The position numbers and the translations under genes were made by a program. DNA of 64,000 nt from Sphingomonas aliaeris (lineage in GTDB: Bacteria; Pseudomonadota; Alphaproteobacteria; Sphingomonadales; Sphingomonadaceae): positions 3,345,001-3,409,000 of the forward strand of contig NZ_CP061035.1 in NCBI RefSeq assembly GCF_016743815.1, in the 5' to 3' direction. Under the pieces are notes generated by a model. That model did no database searches and was not told the origin of the DNA. It worked only from the letters and a program-made list of their open reading frames with translations. This document shows positions 1-10,122 of this stretch, piece after piece (position 1 is the stretch's first letter; every line of letters starts with the position of its first letter).

Positions 1-1
1 G

Positions 2-43
2 GAACTTATCGCGGTCGTGCGTAAACAGCCGCTGGAGGACTGA
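2..43 (+). CDS. 3' end of an unidentified gene (partial)
   Basis: The first 43 bases contain an open frame ending in TGA that would encode the last 13 residues (ELIAVVRKQPLED) of a plus-strand protein starting outside the window. It ends 6 bases before the convergent stop of the CBS-domain gene, a normal spacing here. Codon third positions are partly GC-rich, as in neighbouring genes. Too short to assign a family; another frame could also be read. Confidence 0.35.
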   Translation, partial: ELIAVVRKQPLED

Positions 44-49
44 ACGCCA

Positions 50-478
50 TCAGGCCTGCTGGATATAGGTGCGCATCGCCTCCGCATCCGCCTCGATCCG
101 GTCGATGCGGTATTTAACCAGATCGCCGATCGACACCAACCCGATTACCTGCCCGTCCTGCACCACCGGCAAGTGGCGGATCCGCCGATGGGTCATCAGC
201 GATAGCGCACCGATGACGGGTTGGTCCGACGAGACCGTGATGGCCGGCGAAGTCATCACGTCGCGTACCGGCTTGTCGAGCGCCACCGGTCCATGTGCGT
301 CGAGTGCGTGGATCACGTCGCGTTCGGAGAATATGCCGACTACGTCGCCGCCCTCCATGACCGGCACCGCGCCGATGCGCTTTTCCGCCAGCAGGGCGAC
401 CGTGTCGCGGACGTTGTGATCCGGTGTTACCGATATGATGTCGCGGCCCTTGCCGCCCAGGATCGTCGCGATCGTCAT
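50..478 (-). CDS. CBS domain-containing protein
   Basis: A 142-residue protein made almost entirely of two CBS domains (about residues 10-65 and 75-130), with GIFSERD in the first and GLVSIGDL in the second. Such stand-alone CBS pairs bind adenine nucleotides and sense energy state; the partner is unknown here. I chose the ATG at 478 rather than the upstream open frame because AGGAG lies 8-10 bases before it and the family starts just before the first CBS domain. Cytosolic; no signal or membrane segment. It stands alone, convergent with a gene entering from the left. Confidence 0.85.
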   Translation of the reverse strand: MTIATILGGKGRDIISVTPDHNVRDTVALLAEKRIGAVPVMEGGDVVGIFSERDVIHALDAHGPVALDKPVRDVMTSPAITVSSDQPVIGALSLMTHRRIRHLPVVQDGQVIGLVSIGDLVKYRIDRIEADAEAMRTYIQQA

Positions 479-631
479 CGTCCATCTCCTTCTGCCATTC
501 CGCCCGGGTGCGCCCCGAGTCATCTGGCATCTGGAGGGTTCACCTTTGCGTGGCAAAGCGCAAGGCGGATGAAGGCAATCTGGGTTGGGTGGAAAGCCCG
601 GCACGCACATCGCGCGCGCGGACCGGTCGGA

Positions 632-1027
632 CTATCGGTCGCGCGCGTCCCGTATCGCCGCGATCTCCGGCAAGCTGCGCTCGATCCAGTCCGCCAGCGC
701 CGCGACCTTTTCCGCGGCTTCGCGTCCCAGGGGCGTGAGGCTGTATTCGACATGCGGCGGAACCACCTTGTACGCGACACGATCGACCAGGCCGTCCCCT
801 TCCAGCCATTGCAAAGTCTGCGCGAGCATCCGTTCGCTGATGCCGCCGATCTTGCGGCGTAATTGGCTGAAGCGATGCGTGCCGCCGTCCAGAACGATCA
901 GGACGAGCACGCCCCACTGGCTGGTGACGTGCCTGAAAACCTCGCGCGACGGGCAGGCGGCGGCCATCAGGTCGCCGCGCTCCATACGATCGGCGAGGCT
1001 AACGGATTTGAGCGACATGCTTTCCAT
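632..1027 (-). CDS. HxlR-family transcriptional regulator (QorR/YtfH-like)
   Basis: A 131-residue winged-helix regulator of the HxlR family. CPSREVFRHVTSQWGVLVL near the N-terminus is the typical CP..x.W.. entry into the domain, followed by the recognition region RFSQLRRKIGGISERMLAQTL and the wing (VPPHVEYSLTPLG). The cysteine may be redox-sensing, as in the family. It is divergent from qorB, the same arrangement as E. coli qorR(ytfH)-qorB(ytfG), so it probably represses qorB and itself. GAGG lies 5 bases before the chosen ATG; an ATG 3 codons later is possible. Confidence 0.88.
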   Translation of the reverse strand: MESMSLKSVSLADRMERGDLMAAACPSREVFRHVTSQWGVLVLIVLDGGTHRFSQLRRKIGGISERMLAQTLQWLEGDGLVDRVAYKVVPPHVEYSLTPLGREAAEKVAALADWIERSLPEIAAIRDARDR

Positions 1028-1062
1028 ACTTACCTCGATGTATGTACTTACTTCGGGTAAGC
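1027..1062. promoter_or_regulatory. Candidate operator between hxlR and qorB
   Basis: The sequence TACTTAC occurs twice, at 1027-1033 and 1045-1051, exactly 18 bp apart. The second copy is the left half of an inverted repeat CTTAC-N5-GTAAG (1047-1061). Repeats at helical spacing in the 80 bp between a HxlR regulator and its divergent reductase gene are likely the regulator binding sites. The first copy overlaps the regulator start codon, which fits autorepression. Inference; no promoter boxes were assigned. Confidence 0.5.
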
Positions 1063-1107
1063 AAGCATCCTAAATCCCGATCCTCCCAGATAGAAGGACG
1101 GGCGAAC

Positions 1108-1953
1108 ATGACTATTGCCATCACCGGAGCGACCGGCCAGCTCGGCCGACACGTCGTCGCGCAACTTGCGGCCAAAATACCGTCGGATGAGATCGTCGCT
1201 TTGGTGCGGTCGCCAGACAAAGCGATCGACCTTTGCGTTTCCGCGCGTGCATTCGACTATTCGCGGCCCGACTTGCTGGCCTCGGCGCTGGAGGGCATCG
1301 ACACCTTGCTGCTGATATCGTCGAGCGAAGTCGGCAAGCGCATCACGCAGCACGGGAACGTCATCGCCGCCGCCAAGACCGCGGGCGTCGGACGGATCGT
1401 CTATACCAGCCTGCTCCATGCCGACACGTCGGCACTCGATCTTGCCGAGGAACATCTGGAGACCGAAGCGGCGCTGAAGGCGTCGGGTGTCCCCTTCACC
1501 ATCCTTCGCAACGGCTGGTATACCGAGAACTATCTGGGTTCGCTCTCGTCCGCGCTTGAACACAATGCGGTGATCGGCAGCGCCGGCGATGGCAGGATCA
1601 GTTCCGCCGCACGCGGGGACTATGCTGCCGCTGCCGTAATCGCGCTGACCCGAGACGATCTGGCTGGGCGCACGATCGAACTGGCCGGCGACGATTCGTA
1701 TACGCTGACGGATCTCGCCGCTGAAATCTCTCGCCAGAGCGGTAGCGACGTCCGCTACGTCGATATGCCCGAAACCGCCTATGCCCAGGCGCTGGTCGAT
1801 ATCGGCCTGCCCTCACCGCTTGCGCATGCGATCGCGGGGTGGGACGCGGCCGCCGCGAAAGGCGCATTGTTCGACGACGGGCGCCAGCTTTCGGCGCTGA
1901 TCGGCCGGCCGACGACGCCGCTATCCGACGTCGTCGCTGCTGCACTGAGGTAG
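1108..1953 (+). CDS. qorB: NAD(P)H:quinone oxidoreductase QorB-like (NmrA-type SDR)
   Basis: A 281-residue atypical short-chain dehydrogenase. The Rossmann motif TGATGQLG is at residues 6-13, and LLLISSSEVGKR, AAKTAGVGRIVYTSLLHADTS, FTILRNGWYTENYL and ELAGDDSYTLT follow E. coli QorB (286 residues) in order and spacing. QorB reduces quinones with NADPH. I chose the ATG at 1108 because the family begins immediately before the nucleotide-binding loop; the upstream in-frame extension crosses the operator repeats. The divergent HxlR gene is the likely regulator. Confidence 0.9.
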   Translation: MTIAITGATGQLGRHVVAQLAAKIPSDEIVALVRSPDKAIDLCVSARAFDYSRPDLLASALEGIDTLLLISSSEVGKRITQHGNVIAAAKTAGVGRIVYTSLLHADTSALDLAEEHLETEAALKASGVPFTILRNGWYTENYLGSLSSALEHNAVIGSAGDGRISSAARGDYAAAAVIALTRDDLAGRTIELAGDDSYTLTDLAAEISRQSGSDVRYVDMPETAYAQALVDIGLPSPLAHAIAGWDAAAAKGALFDDGRQLSALIGRPTTPLSDVVAAALR

Positions 1954-2000
1954 GGAGAGCACAGTCGCGGATGATCCACAGACACAGCCCGATCAACGAA

Positions 2001-2034
2001 AAAGGGGTTCCGGACGGCTGTCCGGAACCCCTTT
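2001..2034. terminator. Bidirectional terminator between qorB and the DUF4167 gene
   Basis: A perfect 15-bp inverted repeat (AAAGGGGTTCCGGAC at 2001-2015, its complement at 2020-2034) closes a 4-base loop. The ends give A/T runs on both sides, so it can stop the plus-strand qorB transcript and the convergent DUF4167 transcript. Confidence 0.85.
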
Positions 2035-2058
2035 CCATTGTTTCGATGCCCGATCGCC

Positions 2059-3114
2059 TCAGCTGGCGTTCGTGACTTCGCTTGCCGGCGGGCGACCGCG
2101 ACGGCGGCGGGGCTTTTCCTCCGGCTCGTCCAACGCCACGTCGTTTGCCGGCGCGGCTTCGTTCAGCACGGGCGGCGGGGCGGTCACGGCCGAAATATTC
2201 AGCGACGGCGGCAGGATCGCAGTGTCGAAAGTGTGCGGCGCTTCGGCCACCGGTTCGCGACGCGGACGACCGCGGCGGCGTGGAGCCTCTTGCGGCTGTT
2301 CCTCGGCGACCACCGGCTGCGGCGCGGCGTCCTGCTGGATGGGCGCACGATCCGGCTGCACGGGCGCCCGGTCTTCGGACTGATAGCGATCGTTCCGGTC
2401 GTTGCGTTCAGCACGATTGCCGCGGGGTTCGCCGCGTTCGGCACGCGGTTCGGCACGACCTTCGTAACCGCGATTGTCGTTACGATTGCCGCGATCCTCA
2501 CGAACGTAGCGCTCGCCTTCGTTGCCATAGCTGGCGCCGCTGCCGACGTTTCCGCCGTTCGCATTGGAATTGCTACGACGCGGACGATCATCGTCCTGCT
2601 GCCCGCGGTCGGCACGGTTGCCCTGGTCACCGCGGTCGTTCGCCTGGCGATCCTGACGTTCGGGGCGATCCTGACGATCTTGCCGCTCAGCGCGATCCTG
2701 CTGGTTGCCGTTATTCTGCGGCCGGTCGCCCTGATAATTCTGGTTGCCGTTCTGCTGACGAACCTGCTCGGCGACGATCGGCGCGCCGTCATCGTCATAT
2801 TCGGTTTCGTCGTCCTGAAAGGTATTCGCGCCACCCTGTGCCGGTGCGCGGTTTTCTTCGAAGCGCGAGCGCGTTTCGGCCAGCACGCGGAAATAATGAT
2901 CTGCGAACTGCAGATAATATTCGGTGTTCACCCGGTCGCCGGACATCTGCGCGTCGCGGGCGAGCGCCTTGTACTTTTCGAGCAACTGGGCAGCGTTGCC
3001 TCGCGACCGGTTGTCGATCCGATTGCCGTTATCCCGGGCGCCCGAGTTACCCTGCGGGCGCTGTTGCTGCCCGCCACGACCGCGACGGCGGCCGGCCTGA
3101 CGATTGTTGATCAA
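2059..3114 (-). CDS. DUF4167 domain-containing protein
   Basis: The N-terminal ~85 residues match the alphaproteobacterial DUF4167 family: an Arg/Gly-rich lead (NNRQAGRRRGRGG), then NAAQLLEKYKALARDAQMSGD and TEYYLQFADHYFRVLAE. The remaining ~260 residues are low-complexity Asn/Arg/Asp/Gln, then Pro/Ala, ending in two RRGRPR-like AT-hook motifs (about 70 residues from the end and near the C-terminus), which suggests nucleic-acid binding. No in-frame ATG lies at the expected start; I infer the TTG at 3114, with AGGG about 10 bases upstream. The open frame continues to 3333, so a longer N-terminus cannot be excluded. Role unknown. It lies downstream of prmC on the same strand. Confidence 0.75.
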   Translation of the reverse strand: MINNRQAGRRRGRGGQQQRPQGNSGARDNGNRIDNRSRGNAAQLLEKYKALARDAQMSGDRVNTEYYLQFADHYFRVLAETRSRFEENRAPAQGGANTFQDDETEYDDDGAPIVAEQVRQQNGNQNYQGDRPQNNGNQQDRAERQDRQDRPERQDRQANDRGDQGNRADRGQQDDDRPRRSNSNANGGNVGSGASYGNEGERYVREDRGNRNDNRGYEGRAEPRAERGEPRGNRAERNDRNDRYQSEDRAPVQPDRAPIQQDAAPQPVVAEEQPQEAPRRRGRPRREPVAEAPHTFDTAILPPSLNISAVTAPPPVLNEAAPANDVALDEPEEKPRRRRGRPPASEVTNAS

Positions 3115-3391
3115 GTGTTGTTGTCCCTGATTTTCATTTTGGGTCCGTGGTAACCAATCGTGCTCCGCAACGATGTGGATGTAATGCTCCGGGCCCGTCT
3201 TCGCCAAACCCATACGAGATGGATAGGCGGAACCGGCCTGCCACGGTCGCCGGACAACAGCGACTTCATGACTTGGAGATGGGCAACTGCCCGTTTTCAA
3301 CCGCTTATGATGAAAACGTAGGCCCCTGCGCATTCATTAGCGGTTGGTGCATCAATATCCAAGCGGAAATATGTGTCGGCTGACCGACGTT

Positions 3392-4303
3392 TCAAGTCGC
3401 GACCAGCGCGCGCGAACGCCCGGCGAGATCGCGCGCCAAAGCAACCGAAAAGCCTTGCGACATCAGCAAGTCCGTCACCGGCTGAGACTGGGTATGACCG
3501 ATTTCGAGGATCGCCGCTCCACCCGGCGCGAGCAGCGGCTTCAGTTGCGGCGCGATCAGGCGATAATCGTCAAGCCCATCCGTCCCGGCGAACAGAGCTC
3601 CGTTTGGCTCGAAGGCGCGGACCTCCTCGGGCAGCACCTCGTCATTACCGATATAAGGCGGATTGCACAGAATCAGGTCGAATGGCCCGGCCAGCCCCGC
3701 CGCCCAATCGCCGTGAACGAATTGCGCCCGATCCGCCATGCCGAGGTCGGCGGCGTTGCGGCGGGCATAGTCGAGCGCGACGTCCGACACGTCGACACCC
3801 GCCCCCGCGCCCCGGGCCATTCCGAAAGCGCCGCCAGCAAAAGGCTGCCCGGACCGGTGCCGAGATCGAGAATCGTGGCGGGCGGACGCTGCCCGAAATG
3901 GACGATGGCGGCTTCGATCAACGTCTCGCTGTCGGGACGCGGGATCAGCACGCCGGGGCCGACATGCAGGTCGATCGTCCAGAAGGCGCGCATGCCCGTG
4001 ATATAAGCGACCGGTTCATGCGCCAGACGGCGGCTGAGCAAATTCGCAAACGCAGGCGGCACGGCGTCGTCGAGATGCCTGAGCAGCAAAGACTCCCGCG
4101 TCATGCCGAGCGCGTGGGCCATCAGCAACTCGGCATCGAGCCGCGGCGTTTCGGTCACGGAGGCAAGTTGCGACGCGGCTTCCGAAAGCGCCTTTCTTAC
4201 TCCCCTCCCGCTCGCGGGAGGGGTCGGGGGAGGGCCTGTCAAGAGCGCGCCCCGCCTGAAGAAAGCCCCTCCCCCCGGCCCCTCACGCACGCGGGAGGGG
4301 CCA

Positions 4304-4311
<8 letters not shown>
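3392..4311 (-). pseudogene. prmC: prmC, release-factor glutamine methyltransferase (frameshifted)
   Basis: PrmC N5-methylates the GGQ glutamine of release factors. The first frame carries TPRLDAELLMAHALG, the helical domain and the SAM motif ILDLGTGPGSLLLAAL; it then loses homology after WPGARG. The second frame resumes with GVDVSDVALDYARRNA and the catalytic NPPY motif (LILCNPPYIGNDE) to the end. The break is in a C run at 3802-3806 (plus strand); one extra base restores a full protein. The ATG at 4311 overlaps the prfA stop, but the next ~34 codons come from an inserted palindromic element (4200-4302), so the N-terminus is abnormal. Either a real pseudogene or a homopolymer sequencing error. 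Confidence 0.85.
4200..4302. repeat. Double-hairpin palindromic element inside the 5' end of prmC (family A)
   Basis: Two arms in inverted orientation, each a small hairpin: CCCCTCCCGC-TC-GCGGGAGGGG followed by TCGGGGGAGGGC on the left (4200-4236), and the mirror version on the right (4266-4302). The core between them is about 29 bases. The same architecture occurs at 56996-57162 and 60170-60298, so this is a dispersed, non-coding REP/MITE-like repeat. Here it starts about 9 bases after the prmC ATG and is read in frame. Confidence 0.8.
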
Positions 4312-5373
<1,062 letters not shown>

Positions 5374-5377
<4 letters not shown>

Positions 5378-6699
5378 TCGGGCAGGGTCACGAGGAAATC
5401 TTCACCAAAATCAGTCGGCCCAGCCGGTCGCTGAACGGTGCCGACTTTCGTTAGTAAGTCACGGGCCCGATCTTCAGTTTCTTGATAACTTACTTCAGCC
5501 GCCCCTCTGCCGCGTTTAACATCCAACGCGATCTGGGATGCATTTGATGCCGGCGTAACGATCAAAACGATCATGGGCAGACGGCTTTGTGCCTTCTCCA
5601 ATCTTTTATTTATTGATCCAGTGACTACTATATCGACGGACGAACCGGACTTTCTGAGCTTCGAAGCTAAAAGATGCACTATGGGTTCTGAAGTGGAAGC
5701 GACACTTGTGACGACGACCTGGGGTCGAAACTGCTGAGGTTCTTCAATAAGCATAGCCAGCCGCTCGACACCCGCAGCCCACCCGACACCCGCCGTCGCC
5801 GGCCCGCCAAGGCTCTCGATCAGCCCGTCATACCGCCCGCCCGCCAGCACGGTGCCTTGCGCGCCCAACCGATCCGTGACGAATTCGAACGCCGTGTGCC
5901 GGTAATAATCCAGCCCGCGCACCAGCCGGGCGTTGCGCGTCCATGCCACGCCCGCTGCATCCAGTCCGGCCGTCACCGCATCGAAGAACGCGCGAGCCTC
6001 CGGCGTCAGGTATGCGTCGATATCCGGCGCGCTGTCCGCGATCGGGCGGTCGCGCGGGTCCTTGGAATCGAGGATCCGCAGCGGGTTCTTCTCCAGCCGC
6101 GCCACGCTGTCATCGGATAACTCGCCGCGATGCGCCTCGAAATGCGCGACCAGCGCCGCCCGCCACGCGTCGCGCGTTTCCGCGTCACCCAGCGTATTAA
6201 GCTGCAACGTCACGCCGTCCGCAATGCCCAGTTCGTGTAGCAACTGATCCGCCAGAACGAGCAATTCGACGTCGGCCGCCGGTTCCGCCGCGCCGATCAC
6301 CTCGGCATCGATCTGGTGGAACTGGCGGAAGCGGCCCTTTTGCGGGCGTTCGTAGCGGAAGACCGGGCCATGCGTGGCCAGTTTCAGCGGCGCATATTGC
6401 TGCCACCCCTCGGTCAGATACGCACGGGCAATGCCCGCGGTGAATTCCGGACGCAACGTGATCGAGTCCCCACCGCGATCCTCGAAAGTGTACATTTCCT
6501 TCGACACAACATCGGTCGTCTCGCCCAGCGACCGCGCGAATACGGCGGTGCTTTCGAACACCGGAATATCGACACGCTGGAAGCAATACAGCTTCCGAAC
6601 ACGATCGAACGTCTCGAGCACATGCGCGAACCGGCGCTGCTCCTCGCCGAAGATGTCCTGCGTTCCACGGATGCGCTTGGGGGTTTCGATACGGGCCAT
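5374..6699 (-). CDS. hisS: Histidyl-tRNA synthetase, with unusual C-terminal domain
   Basis: Class II synthetase charging tRNA-His. Motif 1, motif 2 ([19 protein letters not shown]) and the histidine-binding [15 protein letters not shown] and GGRYDGL blocks are intact in the first ~330 residues. The anticodon-binding domain (from about residue 325) is very divergent: only a weak [13 protein letters not shown] core is recognisable and it has an extra C-terminal tail. The DNA for this part (about 5400-5760) is clearly more AT-rich than the rest of the gene and window, with TTTATTTATTGATC-like stretches. This suggests the 3' third was replaced by recombination. Length (441) is slightly above the usual ~420. 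Confidence 0.93.
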
Positions 6700-6840
6700 A
6701 ATGCGCGCGTCTTATGCGAGCCGCGCGCGAAGGGAAAGCGCCCGTGATTCGCGGTTGTTGGTCTTGATGACATCGTCACGGGACGCGCATGACACGGAAG
6801 TCACGTGACACGCGTCCGTGGCCGCGCCTAGCCTTGGTTC

Positions 6841-7476
6841 ATGAAGCTCAATCTCGGCCACCGCATCGCCCCGACGCGATTCGTCGTCTTCGTCATCCTG
6901 TTCGCGATCGGACTGGCGGCATTGATCCCGATGCTGGGGCGCGGACGCGGAGCGATGGCCTCGTTCGATATAGCCGCCGCAGTTTTCCTGTGCGCGGTCA
7001 TCCCGTTGCTCGGCAAGCGCCCGAAGGAAATGCGCGCCATCGCGAAATCGAACGACGCCAATCGCGCCTTGCTGCTGGCGGTGACCGGGATCGTCATGGG
7101 GATGATCCTGGTCTCGGTCGCGAGCGAGATGATGGGCGGGAAAAGCAGCACGCTAGGCATCGCGCTAATCGTCACGACGCTGGCGCTGGCGTGGCTGTTC
7201 TCGAACACGATCTACGCGCTGCATTACGCGCACCTGTTCTACACCGGGAATGACAAGGGGAAGGATAGCGGCGGGATAACGGTGCCCGGCAGCGACGAAC
7301 CCGATTATTGGGACTTCATCTATTTCAGCTTCACGCTTGGCATGACGTTCCAGACGTCGGACGTCGAGATCGGATCGCGCGAGATACGGCGGGTCGTGAT
7401 CGGCCAGTGCCTTGCCGCGTTCGTGTTCAATATCGGGGTTTTGGCGTTTACGATCAACGTGCTGGGGGGCGGTTGA
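6841..7476 (+). CDS. DUF1345 family membrane protein
   Basis: A 211-residue integral membrane protein with about five hydrophobic segments (near residues 12-32, 42-58, 75-95, 103-123 and 185-207). The block TIYALHYAHLFY, then DEPDYWDFIYFSFTLGMTFQTSD before the last segment, is diagnostic of DUF1345. Function is unknown; some resemblance to ion-channel pore regions has been noted for FxFTxGxT-type motifs, but that is not evidence here. It is divergent from hisS and followed by the M61 peptidase after 89 bp. Confidence 0.85.
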   Translation: MKLNLGHRIAPTRFVVFVILFAIGLAALIPMLGRGRGAMASFDIAAAVFLCAVIPLLGKRPKEMRAIAKSNDANRALLLAVTGIVMGMILVSVASEMMGGKSSTLGIALIVTTLALAWLFSNTIYALHYAHLFYTGNDKGKDSGGITVPGSDEPDYWDFIYFSFTLGMTFQTSDVEIGSREIRRVVIGQCLAAFVFNIGVLAFTINVLGGG

Positions 7477-7565
7477 TCCGTTGATCCGTTTCGGGGGGGG
7501 CTGGACGCGGCGCAAGACCCGCGGCTAGACCGGATCATCCTTCCTTCCCGCCGAAAGGCCCGTTC

Positions 7566-9473
7566 ATGATCCGCCTGACCCTTGCCGCGAGCTTGCTCGC
7601 CACCGTCGCGACGCCTGTGTTCGCGGAGAATTCCAAGCCGCAGCCGGTACCGTTCGTCGATACGATCCCGCAAGCGCGCGACGTGCCCTATCCCGGCACG
7701 ATGACGATCGCCGTCGATGCCACCGACGTGATGCGCGGCATCTTCACAGTGAAGCAGACGATCCCGGTCGATGCGGCGGGGCCGATGACGTTGCTGTATC
7801 CGAAATGGCTGCCCGGCGCGCACAGCCCACGCGGCGAGATCGAGAAGCTGGCCGGTCTGGTCATCACGGCGAACGGCAAGGCCGTGCCGTGGACGCGCGA
7901 TCCGGTCGACGTCTTCGCCTTCCATATCGACGTGCCGCGCGGCGCGAAGACGCTGGATATCGACCTGAAGTTCCTGTCCGCGACCAAGGCCGATCAGGGC
8001 CGCATCGTGATGACGCCGAACATGCTGAGCCTGCAGTTCAATTCCATGAGCCTGTATCCGGCGGGCTATTTCACGCGGCAGATCCCGGTCAAGGCGACGG
8101 TAAAGTATCCGGAGAGCTGGAGCGCGGCATCCGGACTGCCGTCACGGGCGACGGGATCGACCTATTCGTACGAGCGCACGAATTACGAAGTACTGGTCGA
8201 TTCGCCCGTGCTGGCGGGGCGCTATTATCGCCGCGTGCCGCTGTCGCCGCGGGTGAACCTCAACCTGTTTGCCGACACGCCCGAGGAACTGGCGGCAACC
8301 CCCGAACAGGTCGATTTCCACAAGAACCTCGTGACGCAGGCGGTGAAGACGTTCGGTGCGCAGCATTACGATACGTACGAATTCCTTCTGTCGATCACCG
8401 ATCAGCTGGGCGGGATCGGCCTGGAGCATCATCGCTCGTCCGAAAACGGCGTCACGCCGGGCTATTTCACGAAATGGGCGGACGGCCCGGGCCGCCGTAA
8501 CCTGTTGCCGCACGAATACACGCACAGCTGGGACGGCAAGTTCCGCCGCGGCGCCGACCTGTGGACGCCCGATTACCGCACGCCGATGCGTGGCTCGCTG
8601 CTGTGGGTCTATGAAGGGCAGACGCAATTCTGGGGCTATGTGCTGCAGGCGCGATCCGGCATCGTGTCGAAGCAGGACACGCTCGACATGTACGCGTCGA
8701 TCCTGGCGAGCCTCGACAATCGCCCGGCGCGCAACTGGCGTCCGCTGGTCGATACGACGAACGATCCGGTCATGTCCTCGCGCAAGCCGAAGGGCTGGGT
8801 CAGCTACGAACGCAGCGAGGACTATTACAACGAGGGCCTGCTGGTCTGGATGGAAGTCGATTCGATCCTGCGCAGGCAATCGGGCGGCACGAAGTCGATC
8901 GACGATTTCGCGCGTGCGTTCTTCGGCATCAACGACGGTGACTGGGGTCAGGTTACCTATACATTCGACGACGTCGTATCGACGCTAAACGCGGTTCAGC
9001 CCTATGACTGGAACGCGATGCTGAAGACCCGACTTACTGAGACCGGTGCTCCCGCGCCGCTCAAGGGCTTCATCGATAACGGTTATCGCCTGATTTACAC
9101 CGACGAACCGACCAAGGCGTTCAAGACGTCGGAAACCGCCTCGAAACGCACCGATTTGACCTATTCGGTCGGTTTGTCGCTGGACAAAGACGGCGAGATC
9201 TTCGGCGTGGGCTGGGACAGCCCGGCGTTCAAGGCGGGTCTCGACGTCGGTACGAAGATCGTCGCGGTCAACGGCACGGCCTATAGCGACACCGCGATCA
9301 AGGCAGCGATCACGGCGGCGAAGACCTCGAAAGATCCGATCCAGTTATTGATCAAGACCGGAGAGAAGATCACGCCGGCGGCCATCGACTATCATGGCGG
9401 CCTCCGCTATCCGCGCCTCGAAAAGGTCGGCACCGGAGAGGGTGGTCTCGATCGGCTGCTCGCACCCCGCTGA
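7566..9473 (+). CDS. M61 family metallopeptidase (glycyl aminopeptidase-like) with PDZ domain
   Basis: A 635-residue secreted or periplasmic peptidase. A signal peptide is visible (MIRLTLAASLLATVATPVFA, cut before ENSK). The zinc site HEYTH is at residues 316-320, with the following glutamate in LLWVYEGQTQFWG. A PDZ domain at about 540-590 (GVGWDSPAFKAGLDVGTKIVAVNG) is the usual M61 partner. Family members release N-terminal Gly or Ala, but the substrate here is unknown. The downstream ppa gene starts 39 bp after the stop. Confidence 0.93.
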   Translation: MIRLTLAASLLATVATPVFAENSKPQPVPFVDTIPQARDVPYPGTMTIAVDATDVMRGIFTVKQTIPVDAAGPMTLLYPKWLPGAHSPRGEIEKLAGLVITANGKAVPWTRDPVDVFAFHIDVPRGAKTLDIDLKFLSATKADQGRIVMTPNMLSLQFNSMSLYPAGYFTRQIPVKATVKYPESWSAASGLPSRATGSTYSYERTNYEVLVDSPVLAGRYYRRVPLSPRVNLNLFADTPEELAATPEQVDFHKNLVTQAVKTFGAQHYDTYEFLLSITDQLGGIGLEHHRSSENGVTPGYFTKWADGPGRRNLLPHEYTHSWDGKFRRGADLWTPDYRTPMRGSLLWVYEGQTQFWGYVLQARSGIVSKQDTLDMYASILASLDNRPARNWRPLVDTTNDPVMSSRKPKGWVSYERSEDYYNEGLLVWMEVDSILRRQSGGTKSIDDFARAFFGINDGDWGQVTYTFDDVVSTLNAVQPYDWNAMLKTRLTETGAPAPLKGFIDNGYRLIYTDEPTKAFKTSETASKRTDLTYSVGLSLDKDGEIFGVGWDSPAFKAGLDVGTKIVAVNGTAYSDTAIKAAITAAKTSKDPIQLLIKTGEKITPAAIDYHGGLRYPRLEKVGTGEGGLDRLLAPR

Positions 9474-9512
9474 CGGGGGCGGGCGGACACAGGGTTTAGA
9501 AAGAGGACTATC

Positions 9513-10061
9513 ATGCGCATCGATTTGATTCCGATCGGCGACGATCCCCCCAACAGCCTGAACGTCATTATCGAAGTGCCGGTCGGCGGCGAGCCGGTGA
9601 AGTATGAATTCGACAAGGCTAGCGGTGCGCTGTTCGTCGATCGAATCCTGCACACGCCGATGCGCTATCCGGCGAATTACGGCTTCGTTCCCCACACGCT
9701 GTCGCCCGACGGCGATCCGCTGGACGCACTGGTCATCGCCCGATCACCGTTCGTGCCCGGCTGCGTCGTTCGCGCGCGCCCGATCGCAGTGCTCAAGCTG
9801 GAAGACGAGGCCGGCGGCGACGAGAAGCTGGTCTGCGTCCCCGTCGACACGACCTTCCCTTATTACACCGACATCGGCGAACGCAGTGATTTGCCCTCGA
9901 TCGTGCTCGCGCAGATCGAGCATTTCTTCAAACACTATAAGGATCTGGAGTCCGAAAAGTGGGTGCGGATCGGCGAGTGGGGCGATGCCGAGGAAGCGAA
10001 GCGCATCGTTCTGGAAGCGATCGAAGCCGCCAAGGCAGCCAAGGCCGAGAAGGGCGAGTAA
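9513..10061 (+). CDS. ppa: Inorganic pyrophosphatase
   Basis: Family I soluble pyrophosphatase, hydrolysing PPi to two phosphates in the cytosol. The signature DGDPLDALV starts at residue 66 with the three metal-binding aspartates, preceded by RILHTPMRYPANYGFVPHTL. The 182-residue length is typical. GAGGA precedes the ATG by about 6 bases. A GC-rich hairpin follows the stop. Confidence 0.97.
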   Translation: MRIDLIPIGDDPPNSLNVIIEVPVGGEPVKYEFDKASGALFVDRILHTPMRYPANYGFVPHTLSPDGDPLDALVIARSPFVPGCVVRARPIAVLKLEDEAGGDEKLVCVPVDTTFPYYTDIGERSDLPSIVLAQIEHFFKHYKDLESEKWVRIGEWGDAEEAKRIVLEAIEAAKAAKAEKGE

Positions 10062-10067
10062 TCCGGA

Positions 10068-10107
10068 CCTTCCCGTTCGTGCCCCGCGTCGGGCCCGAAC
10101 GGGAAGG
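10068..10107. terminator. Hairpin between ppa and the TfoX-like gene
   Basis: CCTTCCCGTTCG (10068-10079) pairs perfectly with 10096-10107, with a further GCCC/GGGC pair inside the loop. It sits between convergent stop codons, the position of a shared terminator. There is no clear T run on either side, so termination is inferred from position and stem strength only. Confidence 0.5.
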
Positions 10108-10122
10108 CTTCCCTTCAGGGCC

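Noticed and set aside
2500-2900. Imperfect tandem repeats in the DUF4167 gene (CGNTTGCC / GCGATCCTGACG-like)
   Set aside because: They reflect the low-complexity Asn/Arg/Asp/Gln coding region, not a separate repeat element or CRISPR; unit length and spacing are irregular.
2038-3153. A 371-codon plus-strand frame opposite the DUF4167 gene, rich in hydrophobic residues
   Set aside because: It mimics a membrane protein only because the reverse of Asn/Arg/Asp codons gives Val/Ile/Ala; the minus strand has the recognisable DUF4167 domain.
6700-6840. CACGTG-containing short palindromes in the hisS/DUF1345 divergent gap
   Set aside because: Matches are short and imperfect; I could not define an operator or promoter with confidence.
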